Below, in pieces: positions 52,486 to 63,317 of a DNA stretch of 64,000 nucleotides. This DNA comes from Gnetum montanum (Eukaryota > Streptophyta > Gnetopsida > Gnetales > Gnetaceae). How positions within the stretch are numbered: position 1 is the first letter of the stretch; every line of letters begins with the position of its first letter. A model generated the notes under the pieces. It saw nothing but the letters and a program-made list of their open reading frames with translations, was not told the origin of the DNA and did no database searches. The stretch spans positions 351,340 to 415,339 of the forward strand of contig MNCI01003893.1 of assembly GCA_015680685.1 (NCBI GenBank), written 5' to 3'. The position numbers were made by a program, and so were the translations under genes.

Positions 52486-55400
52486 CCCCCACGACTGGGT
52501 GGAAAGGAGGAGACGCGAAAGATGGAGCGTGGGTGTCCAGCCGATGACAAGGCTGTGACACTGGCTGTGTGAAGCTCATGGAAAGGTTTGAGTTGCTGCG
52601 GTTGACCAACTGTGTTCTGGTGGGATCCCCAGGTTTGTGGATGAGTAAGGCCCTGGATGGGAAGGTTTTGGAGACAATATAAGGTCCTTCCCATAGTGTC
52701 TGAAACTTTGTCAGTTGGGATATATGTGAGGGATTCCAATATAATACCTTGTCTCCACATCTAAATGTGACCTTCTGAATCCTAAGATCGTGTCGTTTCT
52801 TGTTATAGGCCTCGTGGGTTTCATTGGAAAATAGGGCCACTAATCGGTTCTCATCTAGCACACTTAAGTTGATTAATCATTCTCGTTGTGCTAGCGATAG
52901 GTCAAGGCCGAGGTCATAGGCAGTGGATAGTGTCTGGAGTTCTACCTGGATTGGAAGTGTTGGCAACTTTTTGTACACTAACTCATAGGGAGAGTACCCT
53001 ACAAGAAGTTTCCAAGTGGAGCGATAGGCCCATAGGGCATCGTTGAGCTTGGTACTCCAATCCCTCCTGTATTTGCTAATTGTTCATGTAAGGATCTTGG
53101 TGATTTTCCTATTTGTGATTTCGGCCTACCCGTTGGCTTGGGGGTGATAAGGTGTTGTGAATTGATGTGTTACCCCTAAGCGTTGCATGAGTTTTCGAAA
53201 AGTGACCCCCGTGAAGTGAGTCCCATTGTCAGAAATGAGTGCGCGAGGCACTCCAAACTTGGTAACGATTTGTTGCTAGACAAATTGTGCGACGGTGTTG
53301 GAATAGAAATCGGTGATGGTTGCCACTTCTGCCCACTTTGTACAATAGTCCACCACCACGATGATGTATGTCTTTCTGTTTAACAAAGAGGTGATGGGCC
53401 CCATGAAGTCGATACCCCAGATGTCGAAGGGCTCTAGTGGCTGAATCCACTGTTGAGGTCCCTCCAACCGTGCCGACATCCCACCATCTCTCTGGCATCG
53501 TTCGCAAGAGCGAGTGAACCATTGTGCGTCCCTAAAAAGTGTAGGCCAATAATACCCTGCAAGAAGGATTTTAATGGTCGTTCTGCGTCCATCATAGTGG
53601 CCCCCATAAGGGCCCTCGTGAGCATCTTGAAGGACGCACAGTGTATCAGCATTAGGGACACACCATCGAACTAAGCTGTCTACACACACCTTGTAGAGGT
53701 GGCTGTTGATTTCCATGAAATGCTTGGCCTTATGGAGAAACTGTTTTTTCTGCCGATGGTTCCATTCTTTTGGAAGCTACAGGGTTGTAAGGTAGGTGAG
53801 GATGCGGTTGAACCAAGGAGATTCCTTGGGTGCTTGAGGATCAACAGCACCTATGAAGAGGAGTTCATCTGGAAATTGATCGGATAAAGGCTCCTCCTCT
53901 TCTACATTATCCCATCGTAACTGAGATAAGTGGTCAGCAACCACATTCTCAGACCCCTTTCTGTCTACCATGGTAAGATTGAACTCCTGAAGAATCACCA
54001 GCCACCAGATTATATGGGGTCTCACCATTGGTTTGTTCATCAGGAACCGGATAGCACTATGGTCTGTGTGCACAAACACCTCGTATCCGAGCACATAGTG
54101 CCGAAATTTGTCCAATGCAAACACCACCGCCATCAATTCTTTCTCAATGGTGGTGTAGTTCACTTGTGCACCCACAATGTTACGGGTTGCATAGTGGATA
54201 TAATACAGATGTTTCTAATCGTCACACTGTGTAAGCACGGCTCCCAAAGCATAGTTGGAGGCATCTGTCATAATGTGAAAGGGTTTGGACCAATCAGGTG
54301 CCCGTAGAACCACAGCTTCTATGAGTTTCTGCTTCAGCTTTTGGAATGTGAACTCGCATTCCTTGGTCTAGACAAACGGAGCATCCTTCTTTGTCAGCTC
54401 TATCAACGGCCGAGCTATCTTCGAAAAGTGTTCAATGAAGCGCCGGTAGTAACCAGTGTGTCCAAGGAATGACCGCACATCTTTGACAGTACTTGGTTGG
54501 TGGGTAATTTCTTAGATGACCCTGATCTTTTCAGGGTCTACGCTGATCCCTGTTGATGAAATGCGATGCCCTAGCACAATGCCCTCTTAGATCATCAGGT
54601 GGCTCTTTTGCCAATTGAGCCACAGATTGGTGTTTACACACCTCTTTAGAACTTATTCTAGATGGTCCAAAGCTTGCTCGAACGCGGCACCATAGGTAGA
54701 AAAGTCATCCATGAAGACTTCTACACCATTGCCAATTTTTTGCTGGAAGATGCTTAAGACAAGGCATTGGAACCTTGTAGGCACATTGCACAGGCCAAAG
54801 GGCATCTTCTTATATGCAAAATTCCCCCATGGACTCGTGAAAGTAGTTTTGGCCTAGTCCTCTGGTGCTATTTGGATTTGGTTATAACCACTATAACAAT
54901 CAAAAAAGCTGTAATATTGGTGTCCTGCGATTGTGTCCAACACCTGGTCCACAAATGGGAGCGGGAAGTGGTCCTTGAAAGTTGCCATGTTGACCAACCG
55001 GAAATCAATACAAACCCTCCACTTGCCACCTTTCTTGGGTACGATAATGAGTGGGCTAACCCATTCGCTATCGGCGACAGAATAGATGAATCCCACCATC
55101 AGCAACTGTTCAATTTCATCTTTTACAACCTGCCTTAATTTGGGATTCAACCATCTTTGTGGTTGTCACCGTGGCTTCATGTTAGGGTCAAGATAGATTT
55201 GGTGTTGGCAGATGCTCAAGATAGGACCACGTAAATGCAGCAACCTATTTTTTTACCATCACCAGCAACTTCTTTTTCTGTTCAAGAGCAAGGGCAGCAT
55301 TGATAATTACCGGCTTACCATTTTGCAAGAATGCATACTCTAAGTGAGCCAGTAGGGATTTTAGCTCAAGGGGCTCTTGCTTGAAGCTCTTAGGGATCTC

Positions 55401-55560
55401 TAGCTTTCCCCAATCATCAACGATGGAGGTCCGTTGATGGATCTCCTCCATCACATCCGTGTTGTCAACATAGGCTTGCACTAGCCCCTCAGACGGTTCC
55501 ATGCATAATGTGCTGCTAGCAAGATCAGCTATTAGCCACTGGGTGCCCTCTTGGTTAGTG
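52486..55560 (-). pseudogene. pol (RT, RNase H, integrase) of AT10
   Basis: RT: LNPKLRQVVKDEIEQLL, IIVPKKGGKWRVCIDFRLVN, FKDHFPLPFVDQVLDTIAGH, GYNQIQIAPED (55150-54854), then MPFGLCN and the catalytic VFMDDF (about 54725-54705). RNase H: HIMTDASNYALGAVLTQ, YTTIEKELMAVVFALDKF and HTDHSAIRFLM (54280-54030), then VDRKGSENVVADHLSQL. Integrase: HYDGRRTTIKILLAGYYWP, CERCQRDGG, WGIDFMGP and VVDYCTKW (53716-53276), LISDNGTHFTG and a decayed PQANG.AEITN (53245-53100), then a C-terminal WEGPYIV module (52670) ending GGDPHPC. Several stops and frameshifts make it inactive, but it is the best-preserved pol here and fixes the family. Confidence 0.92.
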
Positions 55561-56160
55561 GCTGCTGCGTACAGGCACTGTTGAATTGGTGATTCCTCGG
55601 TACACCGACTGCATGCTTGAATGGATGTCCACTTAGCAAACCATAACTACTGCACATAGTTGCACCCTGTGTCACTGTACGCGATGCATGGAACTCTTTT
55701 CTTCTTGATCTTCCCGAAAGGATTTTCCTTTGAAATTTCCAGGGACAGATCTCGGAGTCCTAGTAGTGCATCCACCGTGCTTAGCCAGGCTCTTCCCATA
55801 ATGATTGGGAAGTTTCCCTTACAGTTTTCTACATGAATGACCAGGAAGTCAGTAGGGTAGGACCACCCACAAATGGCAGTGACACTGTCCTCCACCAAAC
55901 CCAAAGAAACGGTGATGGATTGGTCTGCTAACTCAAGCTAGATGTTGCTCTTCTTTAGCGGGGGCAGGTTCCAGTTCTTGTACATGTCATGAGAGATTAA
56001 ATTAACCCCTGACCTTGAGTCTAGAAGAGCTTTGCACGGCTCGTTCCCATCCACTTGAAGATAGATTAGGGGGCTTCTCGGATCTGTTAATTTCTAGGGA
56101 AGAGAACCAGCTTTGATCCAGTCGATCACGGCATGTGTGAGCATGACCATCTAGATGTTG
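55561..56160 (-). pseudogene. Protease of AT10, active site damaged
   Basis: KALLDSRSGVNLISHDMYK (about 56040-55980) has Arg in place of the first Gly of DSGSG. The second half is GLVEDSVTAICGWSYPTDFLV and IIMGRAWLSTVDALLGLRD (55904-55647). A CxxC-type linker with a CLYAAATNQEGTQW element leads to RT. Confidence 0.85.
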
Positions 56161-58383
56161 GAATGCAATGGAGCGGAGGGCTACTCGGGTAGTATGATGT
56201 TGGAGGCATTGGTAGGTTCAAAGGCACTGGCCACAGGCATAGGTGAGGGTGTGTTCAGATTATTGGGCTGAAAGAAAGGACATTTGTGTGGCTTGGATTC
56301 CAGTCCACTCGGCCGAGGTGCCGATTGTAAGTTAACAACCCTCGTAGTATTTCATTGTTGTGGTTGTGGCGGTATTTCTCCCTGCATGGATGGAACAGGT
56401 GGCAACTGAGAGGGATGGTGTGGAGGAGTGGTAGAAGAAGGTGACGAAGGGTAGAAGAGATGTGGATTTGTTCCCCTGGGTGATGGAGATGGATGTCTGA
56501 AATATTCAGGGGGATGGTAGTAACTGGGAAAGGCCGCATGATTGGAAGAGTCTCTTGGAGAGACAAGTTGCTGAACATAGTACCCATAAGGATCTTCTTG
56601 CTTGTAAGGGTACTGCTGCCTTAGAGGTGGCATCCCCCATGCTTGTGGTTGCTGCCATTGTTGGAAGTATTCATACGATTGCGGGGGCGTTACACTCAGA
56701 TAGTATCCTTGCTGCTGCTAGTGGAATCGCCTGGGGTTTCCTTGTGGATAAGGCAACCTTCGGGGTGTCTGCCACTACGCCAAACGAGGGTTCAAGGCAT
56801 AGACCCCAGACTCTTGAAGGTGGGACACCACAGGACAACATCCATTAGGATGTTCATATTGGCATACGCCACATCCATCGTCCTCCTTGGTGTCAGAGTC
56901 TGCAACCTGCTCTGCTACAGCAACTTTTCCCTTACCCTTATGTTGGGCATGTTCAGCTCCCTTCTTCTTACACTGCTCATAGTCACTACCCTGTTCTTTG
57001 GACTCTTCTACGATTTTCAATACACTTTGGAATCTCTCGTCCAAAGAGTCCCATATTTTATCCACCTTTGCCGATATTTCAAATGCAAACTTTTGTAACA
57101 GAAAAGTCTTCCTATTCACCACTACTTCCAGTGGTGACTCATCCTCCTCATCACAAAATCGAACCTCCCTTTTTCTAAGGGAAGGGTCCCAGTTGAATTC
57201 TTTAGCACTCTCCTTTTTTCTAAGTTCTCCTTCCTCTTTGGCCACCTAATCAATGAGGCGCTGTAACTAATAGGCCTTTAGCTCTGACAGCCATACCTTA
57301 GCGTACACACCAAGGGTCTTTCACATTTTAAAATGGAGCCCATCAATAATGTGGCGAAGCTGTGCCCGCTGAGAGTAACCATGACCAGGGCACCGATGCA
57401 ATAGTGAGTAATACCTACTCATGGCGGCATCCAAGGGTTCATGGTTTCCTTGTTTCCAACCTTGGATTTTCCACCTCAGATTCACCACTCTAGAGTATGT
57501 TTGATATTCTTCATTAAAGATTTCAAGCATCATACTCCATCTTCTAATTGATTCTAGCTCTAAGGACCGGTACCAACTTTCAGCTTCTTTGATGAGTGTA
57601 CGAGGGAATAGCTTCAACTGTTGCCAATCGTTATCAATATTTTACAAGGTGCAGGCGTCATGGAATGCCTGCAGGTGGGTCTACGGATTACAGTTGTTTC
57701 CCCCTTCGAACCTATTTACCACTGTCCTTTCTCTCCAACCTTTCCCTATTACGCTCAGAGCTTGAGCTGGAGGAAGGTGCAGGACAGGGGAAGGACAGAG
57801 AAGAAGGAGAGGCATCACCACCGCTCTGACAGTGATCTCCCCATCTACCCTGGTGATGGCCACGGTCATCTCCTCCAGCTTTGCTACATGACCCGCCCTT
57901 CCCTTGAGGATCGTGGTCACTTGGAGGTTTGTTCTGGATGACTGATTGGAGGAACTGCGGCCCCAGGGGAAGTTCGGTCGAATGAGTATCATGAAATACA
58001 GGATCCCCATCGTCTTGCAGCCCTTGTGAGAATAAGGGGTTGGTGAAGTGTTTCCCCTTCTATTGTTCATACCTCTTGGCTTGCTGCTGATCTCTTATCC
58101 GTTGAGCTTCTATGAGACGATAGTCTCGGTAGTCATGGTTCTCCATGACATACTCAGCCACTCGATCCTGGATGCCCAATCTACCCAGATTGTGATATAG
58201 CATTGCAAGAGCTACTCGGTTGGGCGGTAGCATGATGCTACCCTCCATGTCCCGCCATCAAATATGTTCATCCTGATGTAGGATGAATGTGAAATCAGGG
58301 ACATATTCATCAGGATGTTTGTACACCACCCGATATTCTTGCGGCACCGGTGGTTCAAATGCATCTCTCCTATGAGAAGACAT
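56161..58383 (-). pseudogene. gag of AT10
   Basis: ATG at 58383-58381 opens MSSHRRDAFEPPVPQEYRVV. Next come HPDEYVPDFTFILHQDE and, after one stop, GSIMLPPNRVALAML (58248-58060). A charged region follows, then the capsid-like domain (LFPRTLIKEAESWYRSLELE, RCPGHGYSQ; 57617-57321), a helical part with RFCDEEDESPLE (57245-56990), the knuckle CGVCQYEHPNGCC (C-x2-C-x3-H-x4-C, about 56880-56840) and a Pro/Gln/Tyr-rich part with QQYPYKQEDPYGYYVQQ (56633-56352). Confidence 0.88.
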
Positions 58384-58530
58384 GTTGAATGTTAGATGAT
58401 CCATATAATCAGTGTACCTTACTATTTACTTGAATTTTCCTAGTGTGTGTAAATATTTCTACCCTGGGTCCGTTCCAATGACTTAAATGATAATTTCACT
58501 AATGTTAGAGGATGCATGTAAGACTAACAG

Positions 58531-58548
58531 TTCCCAGAAATGGCACCA
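58531..58548 (-). promoter_or_regulatory. Primer-binding site (AT10)
   Basis: Sense TGGTGCCATTTCTGGGAA, one base from the LTR. It is the most divergent of the set: five changes from the tRNA-Asp complement, one of them G-to-T, so a different tRNA cannot be excluded. Confidence 0.6.
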
Positions 58549-58549
58549 A

Positions 58550-59470
58550 TGATGAGCAGCTCGGTACCCCTACGCCCAACCATATGAATCACGAGCATTC
58601 ACGCGTGACTCGGTCGAAATCAGCAGACTGCAAGCACTTAACATACACCAGACTTCTAACTAGTGAAACCTTGGGTTAGAACGGTCATTGTCATCCTAAT
58701 CTCACTTGTGAAGCTCTATTTACGTTGGTTAAATGAGACTAAGGCTAATGATTTTTATATCTTTTAATTATCTTTTTGACGACTACTCATTTTGGAAAAT
58801 AAGGATAGAATATTAATTAATCTAGAATTATCCTAATCTAAATCTTAACTATTCCTAACATAAGTATCCAGTCCCATCTTCCGAGCACGTTTTGACCATT
58901 TCCTAACACTACTGGGTTACCAGACATTAAGCGTCACTGGGCTTACCAAGTGTTTGGATTATGTTCGCGATGGTCGTACTTATGTCTTTAACGAACTACG
59001 AATGAACAATAACGATTGAAATTATAATAATGAAAACATAAATAATCAACAAGTAACTAATAAAGCATCAACACCTAATTAATAAAGCATAAACATTTTA
59101 AACTATTAAATGCATGAAACAACGAAGTCCAAATGCTACAAGGTATGTTTGAACAATTCGTCTTTATTGCCATCACGCCAATGGGCTCAGATACATCAAC
59201 GCTCGAATAAAGATCCAATCACTTTTCTTACATCTGCTGCGGGCACTTGGAAAATATGCTATCTCTTGTGGGAGCAAACTACAAGAGCTTCGCTACAACT
59301 ACTCAAAAAGATGCCTAAATGAGGCGAAAAGCCCTCATATTTATAAATCTGGGAAAGGTAGCTACGTAAACGGGGCCATGTCGACGTAGGGTGGCTACGT
59401 CGATGGGCCCGCGTCGACGCGGCCGCGTATATGCAGCCCAGTCGACGCATTGAATTTTGACACTTCATCA
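58550..59470 (-). repeat. 5' LTR of AT10
   Basis: 921 bp, TGATGAGCAGC to TTCATCA; partner of 46357-47291. It has a TTTATAAATATGAGGG TATA-like box (about 59335-59350, sense) and CGTCGACGCGGCCGCG words (about 59410). Confidence 0.92.
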
Positions 59471-59475
59471 ATAGG

Positions 59476-60840
59476 AAAATGATAAAAAATTATAAAAAAA
59501 AAAGTGAAAAACACTTATTAGTTCTTGAACTAGGATGGAGCATATCCCCCACGACTAATCTTATGGCTGCACATTAGGGAGATGAACTGCACAATCCCTT
59601 GGTTATACACCACCGATTTTCCATCTATCACCATTATTGATTTAATTAATTATGTGGTAGCACATCTAACATTGGTAATAATCTCATTTGCATCATTTGG
59701 AAATGTATCTTCATCTGGACTTGAAGGTAGTTCTACTTTGGAGAATCCAGATGTGTTTGCTTCTTCTTCTTGATTTTCTATTTTACTTTCCCAAGTCTCC
59801 ATGTTTAATATCCTCTTTTGGTGTATAATCAAAGTGTAAGATATCTGTGTCTAAGTCCTCTGTTTGGTCTATTTTCTTAAGTCTAGAACTAATAAGCATA
59901 TCAATTGCTTCCATGCATGTTTGAAACCATTTTATATTCTCATTTTCAATCCACTAGGTGTCTTCTAGTTTAGTGCCTACTATGTAGACTAGTTTTTACT
60001 CACACACTTATTCCTTAGCTTTATTGTAGATTGTGTTAATATTTTGAATTTCTAGCCCACACCTGCACCCTTTATCATTATTAAGGATGCATGGAGTTTT
60101 TGTCTTTCCACAGTGATAGATTTATCTTTTATGTCTTATGTTGGAGTGGTGATGATTGTTGACTTTTGAAAATGATCAAGAGACATCATTTTTATGAGGA
60201 AGGATGTTGCACCAAATTGGACTTGTGTAGGTTTCGATGCACCAATAGGTCTACAAGTTTTATGCTTGTGTGAGGAAATTTCCCTAAAGAAAGGACATTT
60301 CTAAGGTTATGGTTGAGATCTACTAGCATTATCATTTTCATGTATGTTCACAACACAAGTGACATTCTTCCATTGATGTTGTGGTGCCAAACCTTCCTAT
60401 GTTGTTGGTGGTGACATATGGTGGAGGAAAGTATGAGAATATTGAGGATATGAAAAAGGATGAGAGGAGTGAGGTTATGATCCCACAGAAGATGTTGTAG
60501 GCTGATGATATTCAAGAGAGCGGCAATAGTGATTTGAGGTAGAGGAAGGAAAATTGGTCAAGAAAATAGGTTATTGAATGTAATATCTGTACAGGTCTGG
60601 CTAGTAGTAAGGATAATGTTGGTTTGATGATGGCCTCCCCCACAACTGTGGGTTTTTCCATTGTGATTAATAGTTATTTTGAGGCTGATAAAAATTCCCA
60701 CTAGGATAGTATGGTTGGTTGTAGGACTATCTATAATTACCTTGTGAGTAAGGTAATTTCCTATGCATTTTCTTTTGTATGAACTTGGGATTCAATGCAA
60801 ATGCCCAATACTCATGTAGATGTAACATGATTGGGCAATA
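59476..60840 (-). pseudogene. Post-gag remnant of AT9
   Basis: From the gag side: a proline/tyrosine-rich part (60780-60480), KCPFF..I (about 60300) matching the RPFFR motif of AT7, a degenerate stretch, and a CILNNDKGCRCG to TKLEDTxWIENEN region (60100-59950) that matches the linker behind protease in AT10. After that come serine-rich, low-complexity frames and the pol-end tract (59558-59546). Protease and all of RT to integrase are missing. Confidence 0.6.
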
Positions 60841-62320
60841 GTCCTTTTGATGGTCATATAGGTAGATGTCACATCCATCATCCTCTTTTTTGGCTGAGTC
60901 TATAGCCTCTTCTTCTACAACTATTTTCCCTTTTTGTTAATAAGTGTTCCTAGTTGTTTCTTAGTCCTTTTTCCTCCTCTTGTTTTGATTACTTGAGACA
61001 TTTTGCATTACTCTCTCCTCTACAATTTTTACAAAAGTTGTAATTTTTTCATTCATTAACTCCCATACCTTATCTAGCCTTTCTTCAAGCTCATCAATAA
61101 ATTTTTGTATTGATAAGGTTTGTTGTGGAATCACCTCATCGAGAGCTACCTCATCACAGATATGGACCCTTTTCTTTTGAAGAGTTGAATCTTAGTTATT
61201 TTTCTCTACATTGTCTTGTTTACATAGCTCTCCTTCTTCTTTCGCCACCTACTTGATTAGCCTTTGTATCTAATGGCTTTTAATTTGTATAATTGACCTT
61301 GGGCATAAATCACAAGGGTCTTTCTCATTTGATTATGAAGCCCATCTATGATGTGGAAAAGTTGCTCTTTTTGAGAGAATTCATGACCTAGACATCTATG
61401 TAGTAGAGAATAGTATCTATCTAGGGCCATATCCAAGGATTCATGTTGTTTCCATTTCCATCCTTGGATTCATTTCCTTAGTTTGGACACCCTTGCATAG
61501 ATTTGGTATTTCTTGTTGAAGAGTTCTAGCATTGTGGACCATCGATGGATTGAATTTGGTTGCAACGATCTATACCACACTTCAGCTTTGTCTATTAGTG
61601 TCCTAGAAAGAGCTTAAGCTTTTGCCACTCACTTTCAATGTTCTGTAAGATACAAGCTTCATGGAAGGCTTGTAAATGATGTTGTGGATCAAAATTATAG
61701 CCTCTTGAAAATTTAGGGTTGTTGTTCATATCAAGCCTTTTGATGTGACTTTTCCTTCGATGCTTGTGGAGTATTTTAACTACCTCTATAATCTGTGTCA
61801 TGCTCTTAGTGGCCAATAAGGGTTCACCATCATTAGACATGTTGTGGTGAAAATTTCTATTTCTATTTGTCTAATTATGATGATCTTGTCTATGCTCATT
61901 TTGATGTCTTTGATTTTGCCCTTGGTTTCAATTTCTATCTTTATCTCGACCCCATAGTGGAGCTCTATCTCTATACCTATGTTCATCTTTGTCAAAAGTA
62001 GACACTGAAGAGGAAGAGGAAGATGAGAAACTAGGAGAATCAGCATGGCTTCTATAGTTCTCCCCATGATCCCTTGATTTATCTTTCTAGGTTTTAAGCA
62101 GGTCTTAGGCCTTGAGGCCCTCCCTGATCTAGGACTTACTCCACTTTCTCTAGGATTATCTGCCTTATGTGAACGTATTCCTTGAGTGTAGTAAGGGTGG
62201 TCATGAACATATAAACCCTTTCTTGAGATTGGTCACTCCGATTTTCTTAAATATATATCTCATTTCTTCTCTAATGAATGTCCTCTTCATACAATTATCA
62301 CTTCGATGCGAAAGAGACAT
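60841..62320 (-). pseudogene. gag of AT9, decayed
   Basis: A possible start is ATG 62320-62318 (MSLSHRSDNCMKRTF), though the next 250 bp do not match other gag starts well. EPLLATKSMTQIIEVVKI and FDPQHHLQAFHEACILQNIE (61840-61595) are clear, then the capsid-like domain to about 61300. At about 60890-60850 the knuckle reads CDIYLYDHQKDYC: the second Cys has become Tyr. Confidence 0.75.
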
Positions 62321-62426
62321 TATTGGTAGTTAATCATGTGTGTGACTTAATATTTTTTAAAAGATAAATCATTAGTGCATTTACAACAATCATGTATAAC
62401 ATAACTAATTTAGATAACTAGCATCA

Positions 62427-62444
62427 TCCCTAAAAATAGTGCCA
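62427..62444 (-). promoter_or_regulatory. Primer-binding site (AT9)
   Basis: Sense TGGCACTATTTTTAGGGA, a decayed form of the tRNA-Asp complement. Confidence 0.65.
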
Positions 62445-62445
62445 A

Positions 62446-63312
62446 TGATGAGTGGTAGGTACCCCCTACGCTTAACCATATGAATCACAAGCGTTCATGC
62501 ATGATCTAGTCGAAATTCATGGATGGGACTAGTGGTGGCATCTAGATTGTTATGTCTTGATCATAGTTCACTGTCTTCCCACTTGGAATAGTGGTAGCTT
62601 TGTCACATACGTTTTAGTCCAAAGTGAGGCATATGATTCTTGATGTTGTTTCGGCCTTATGCTACTCCTAACAATAATTAAGAAATCAATTATTTAAACT
62701 AATTAACAATGGAAAGTAAAGTCTAAACTAGCCTATGGCTGATGAATGTCCATTCCCAACTTACTGTACATGTCTTGAACCCACGTATCCACTACTAGGA
62801 TTACCAAGCGCTATGCTATTGGGTGAACCAAATAATAACGTTGCTGGGGTTACTAAGCAAATACGTGTTTATGCTCGAATCTGGTCGTACTTATTCCACC
62901 AATTCATTAACATGCATGGAAATGTAAATATTAACTAAGTACATGAAAAGTAAATCTAATCTAATCAAAGTGTTGTAATGAATAAGAATCAATCTCGATC
63001 TTATTATTGTTCATGGAATGTGTCCAAGTACATTGCCACTTGAATAAGACACCATACAACTAACTTAGATCCACATTGCATGCACTCACTGTCTGTTCTC
63101 TAAGACTACAGAATAGAACTACAAGAGTTTGGCTACTCTATTAGCAAAAGAATTTTCAAACTGTGTGCCCAAGTGTTATATTTATAGGCCGGCAGACATC
63201 CCATGATATCAGATATCCAACATCACTTCTTGGGCCCCAATATCATGTATTCGATATTAGGGCTCCAATATTAGATATCTAATATTGGAGCCAAACAAAA
63301 TACACTTCACCA
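62446..63312 (-). repeat. 5' LTR of AT9
   Basis: 867 bp, TGATGAGTGG to TTCACCA (TTCATCA changed), followed by target repeat GTAAG. Sense AATAAGATCGAGATTG marks the polyadenylation region (about 63005-62990). Confidence 0.88.
63261..63292. repeat. 32-bp perfect palindrome in U3 of AT9
   Basis: GGCTCCAATATTAGAT followed by its reverse complement, centred on GATATC, 20 bp inside the LTR end. The matching place in the 3' LTR is only partly palindromic. Confidence 0.88.
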
Positions 63313-63317
63313 GTAAG

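Larger units (their letters stand above)
46357..59470 (-). mobile_element. AT10: most complete Athila-like element, with pol and ORF X
   Basis: 13,114 bp. Minus-strand order: 5' LTR (59470-58550), primer site, gag (from 58383), protease, RT, RNase H, integrase (to about 52490), noncoding tract with modules, inverted repeat and PPT2 (to 50687), ORF X (50492 to about 47500), polypurine tract and 3' LTR (47291-46357). The target repeat ATAGG is perfect at 46352-46356 and 59471-59475. The LTRs differ at roughly 5-6% of sites over the first 530 bp by eye. All coding parts carry some stops. Confidence 0.95.
43436..63312 (-). mobile_element. AT9: gag-only Athila-like element, split by AT10
   Basis: The order on the minus strand is 5' LTR (63312-62446), primer site, gag (62320 to about 60840), a post-gag linker, pol-end tract (59558-59546), A-rich tract (into which AT10 inserted), 3' region and 3' LTR (44293-43436). 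The target repeat is GTAAG, perfect. Without AT10 it is about 6.8 kb. Protease, RT, RNase H and integrase are absent. A decayed piece of the linker that normally follows protease (about 60100-59850) remains, so the deletion had more than one breakpoint. Confidence 0.88.

Noticed and set aside
53930-54307. Plus-strand open frame of 125 codons
   Set aside because: It is antisense to the AT10 RNase H region, whose minus-strand translation is clearly conserved. The same applies to many plus-strand frames across 52-58 kb and 26-31 kb.
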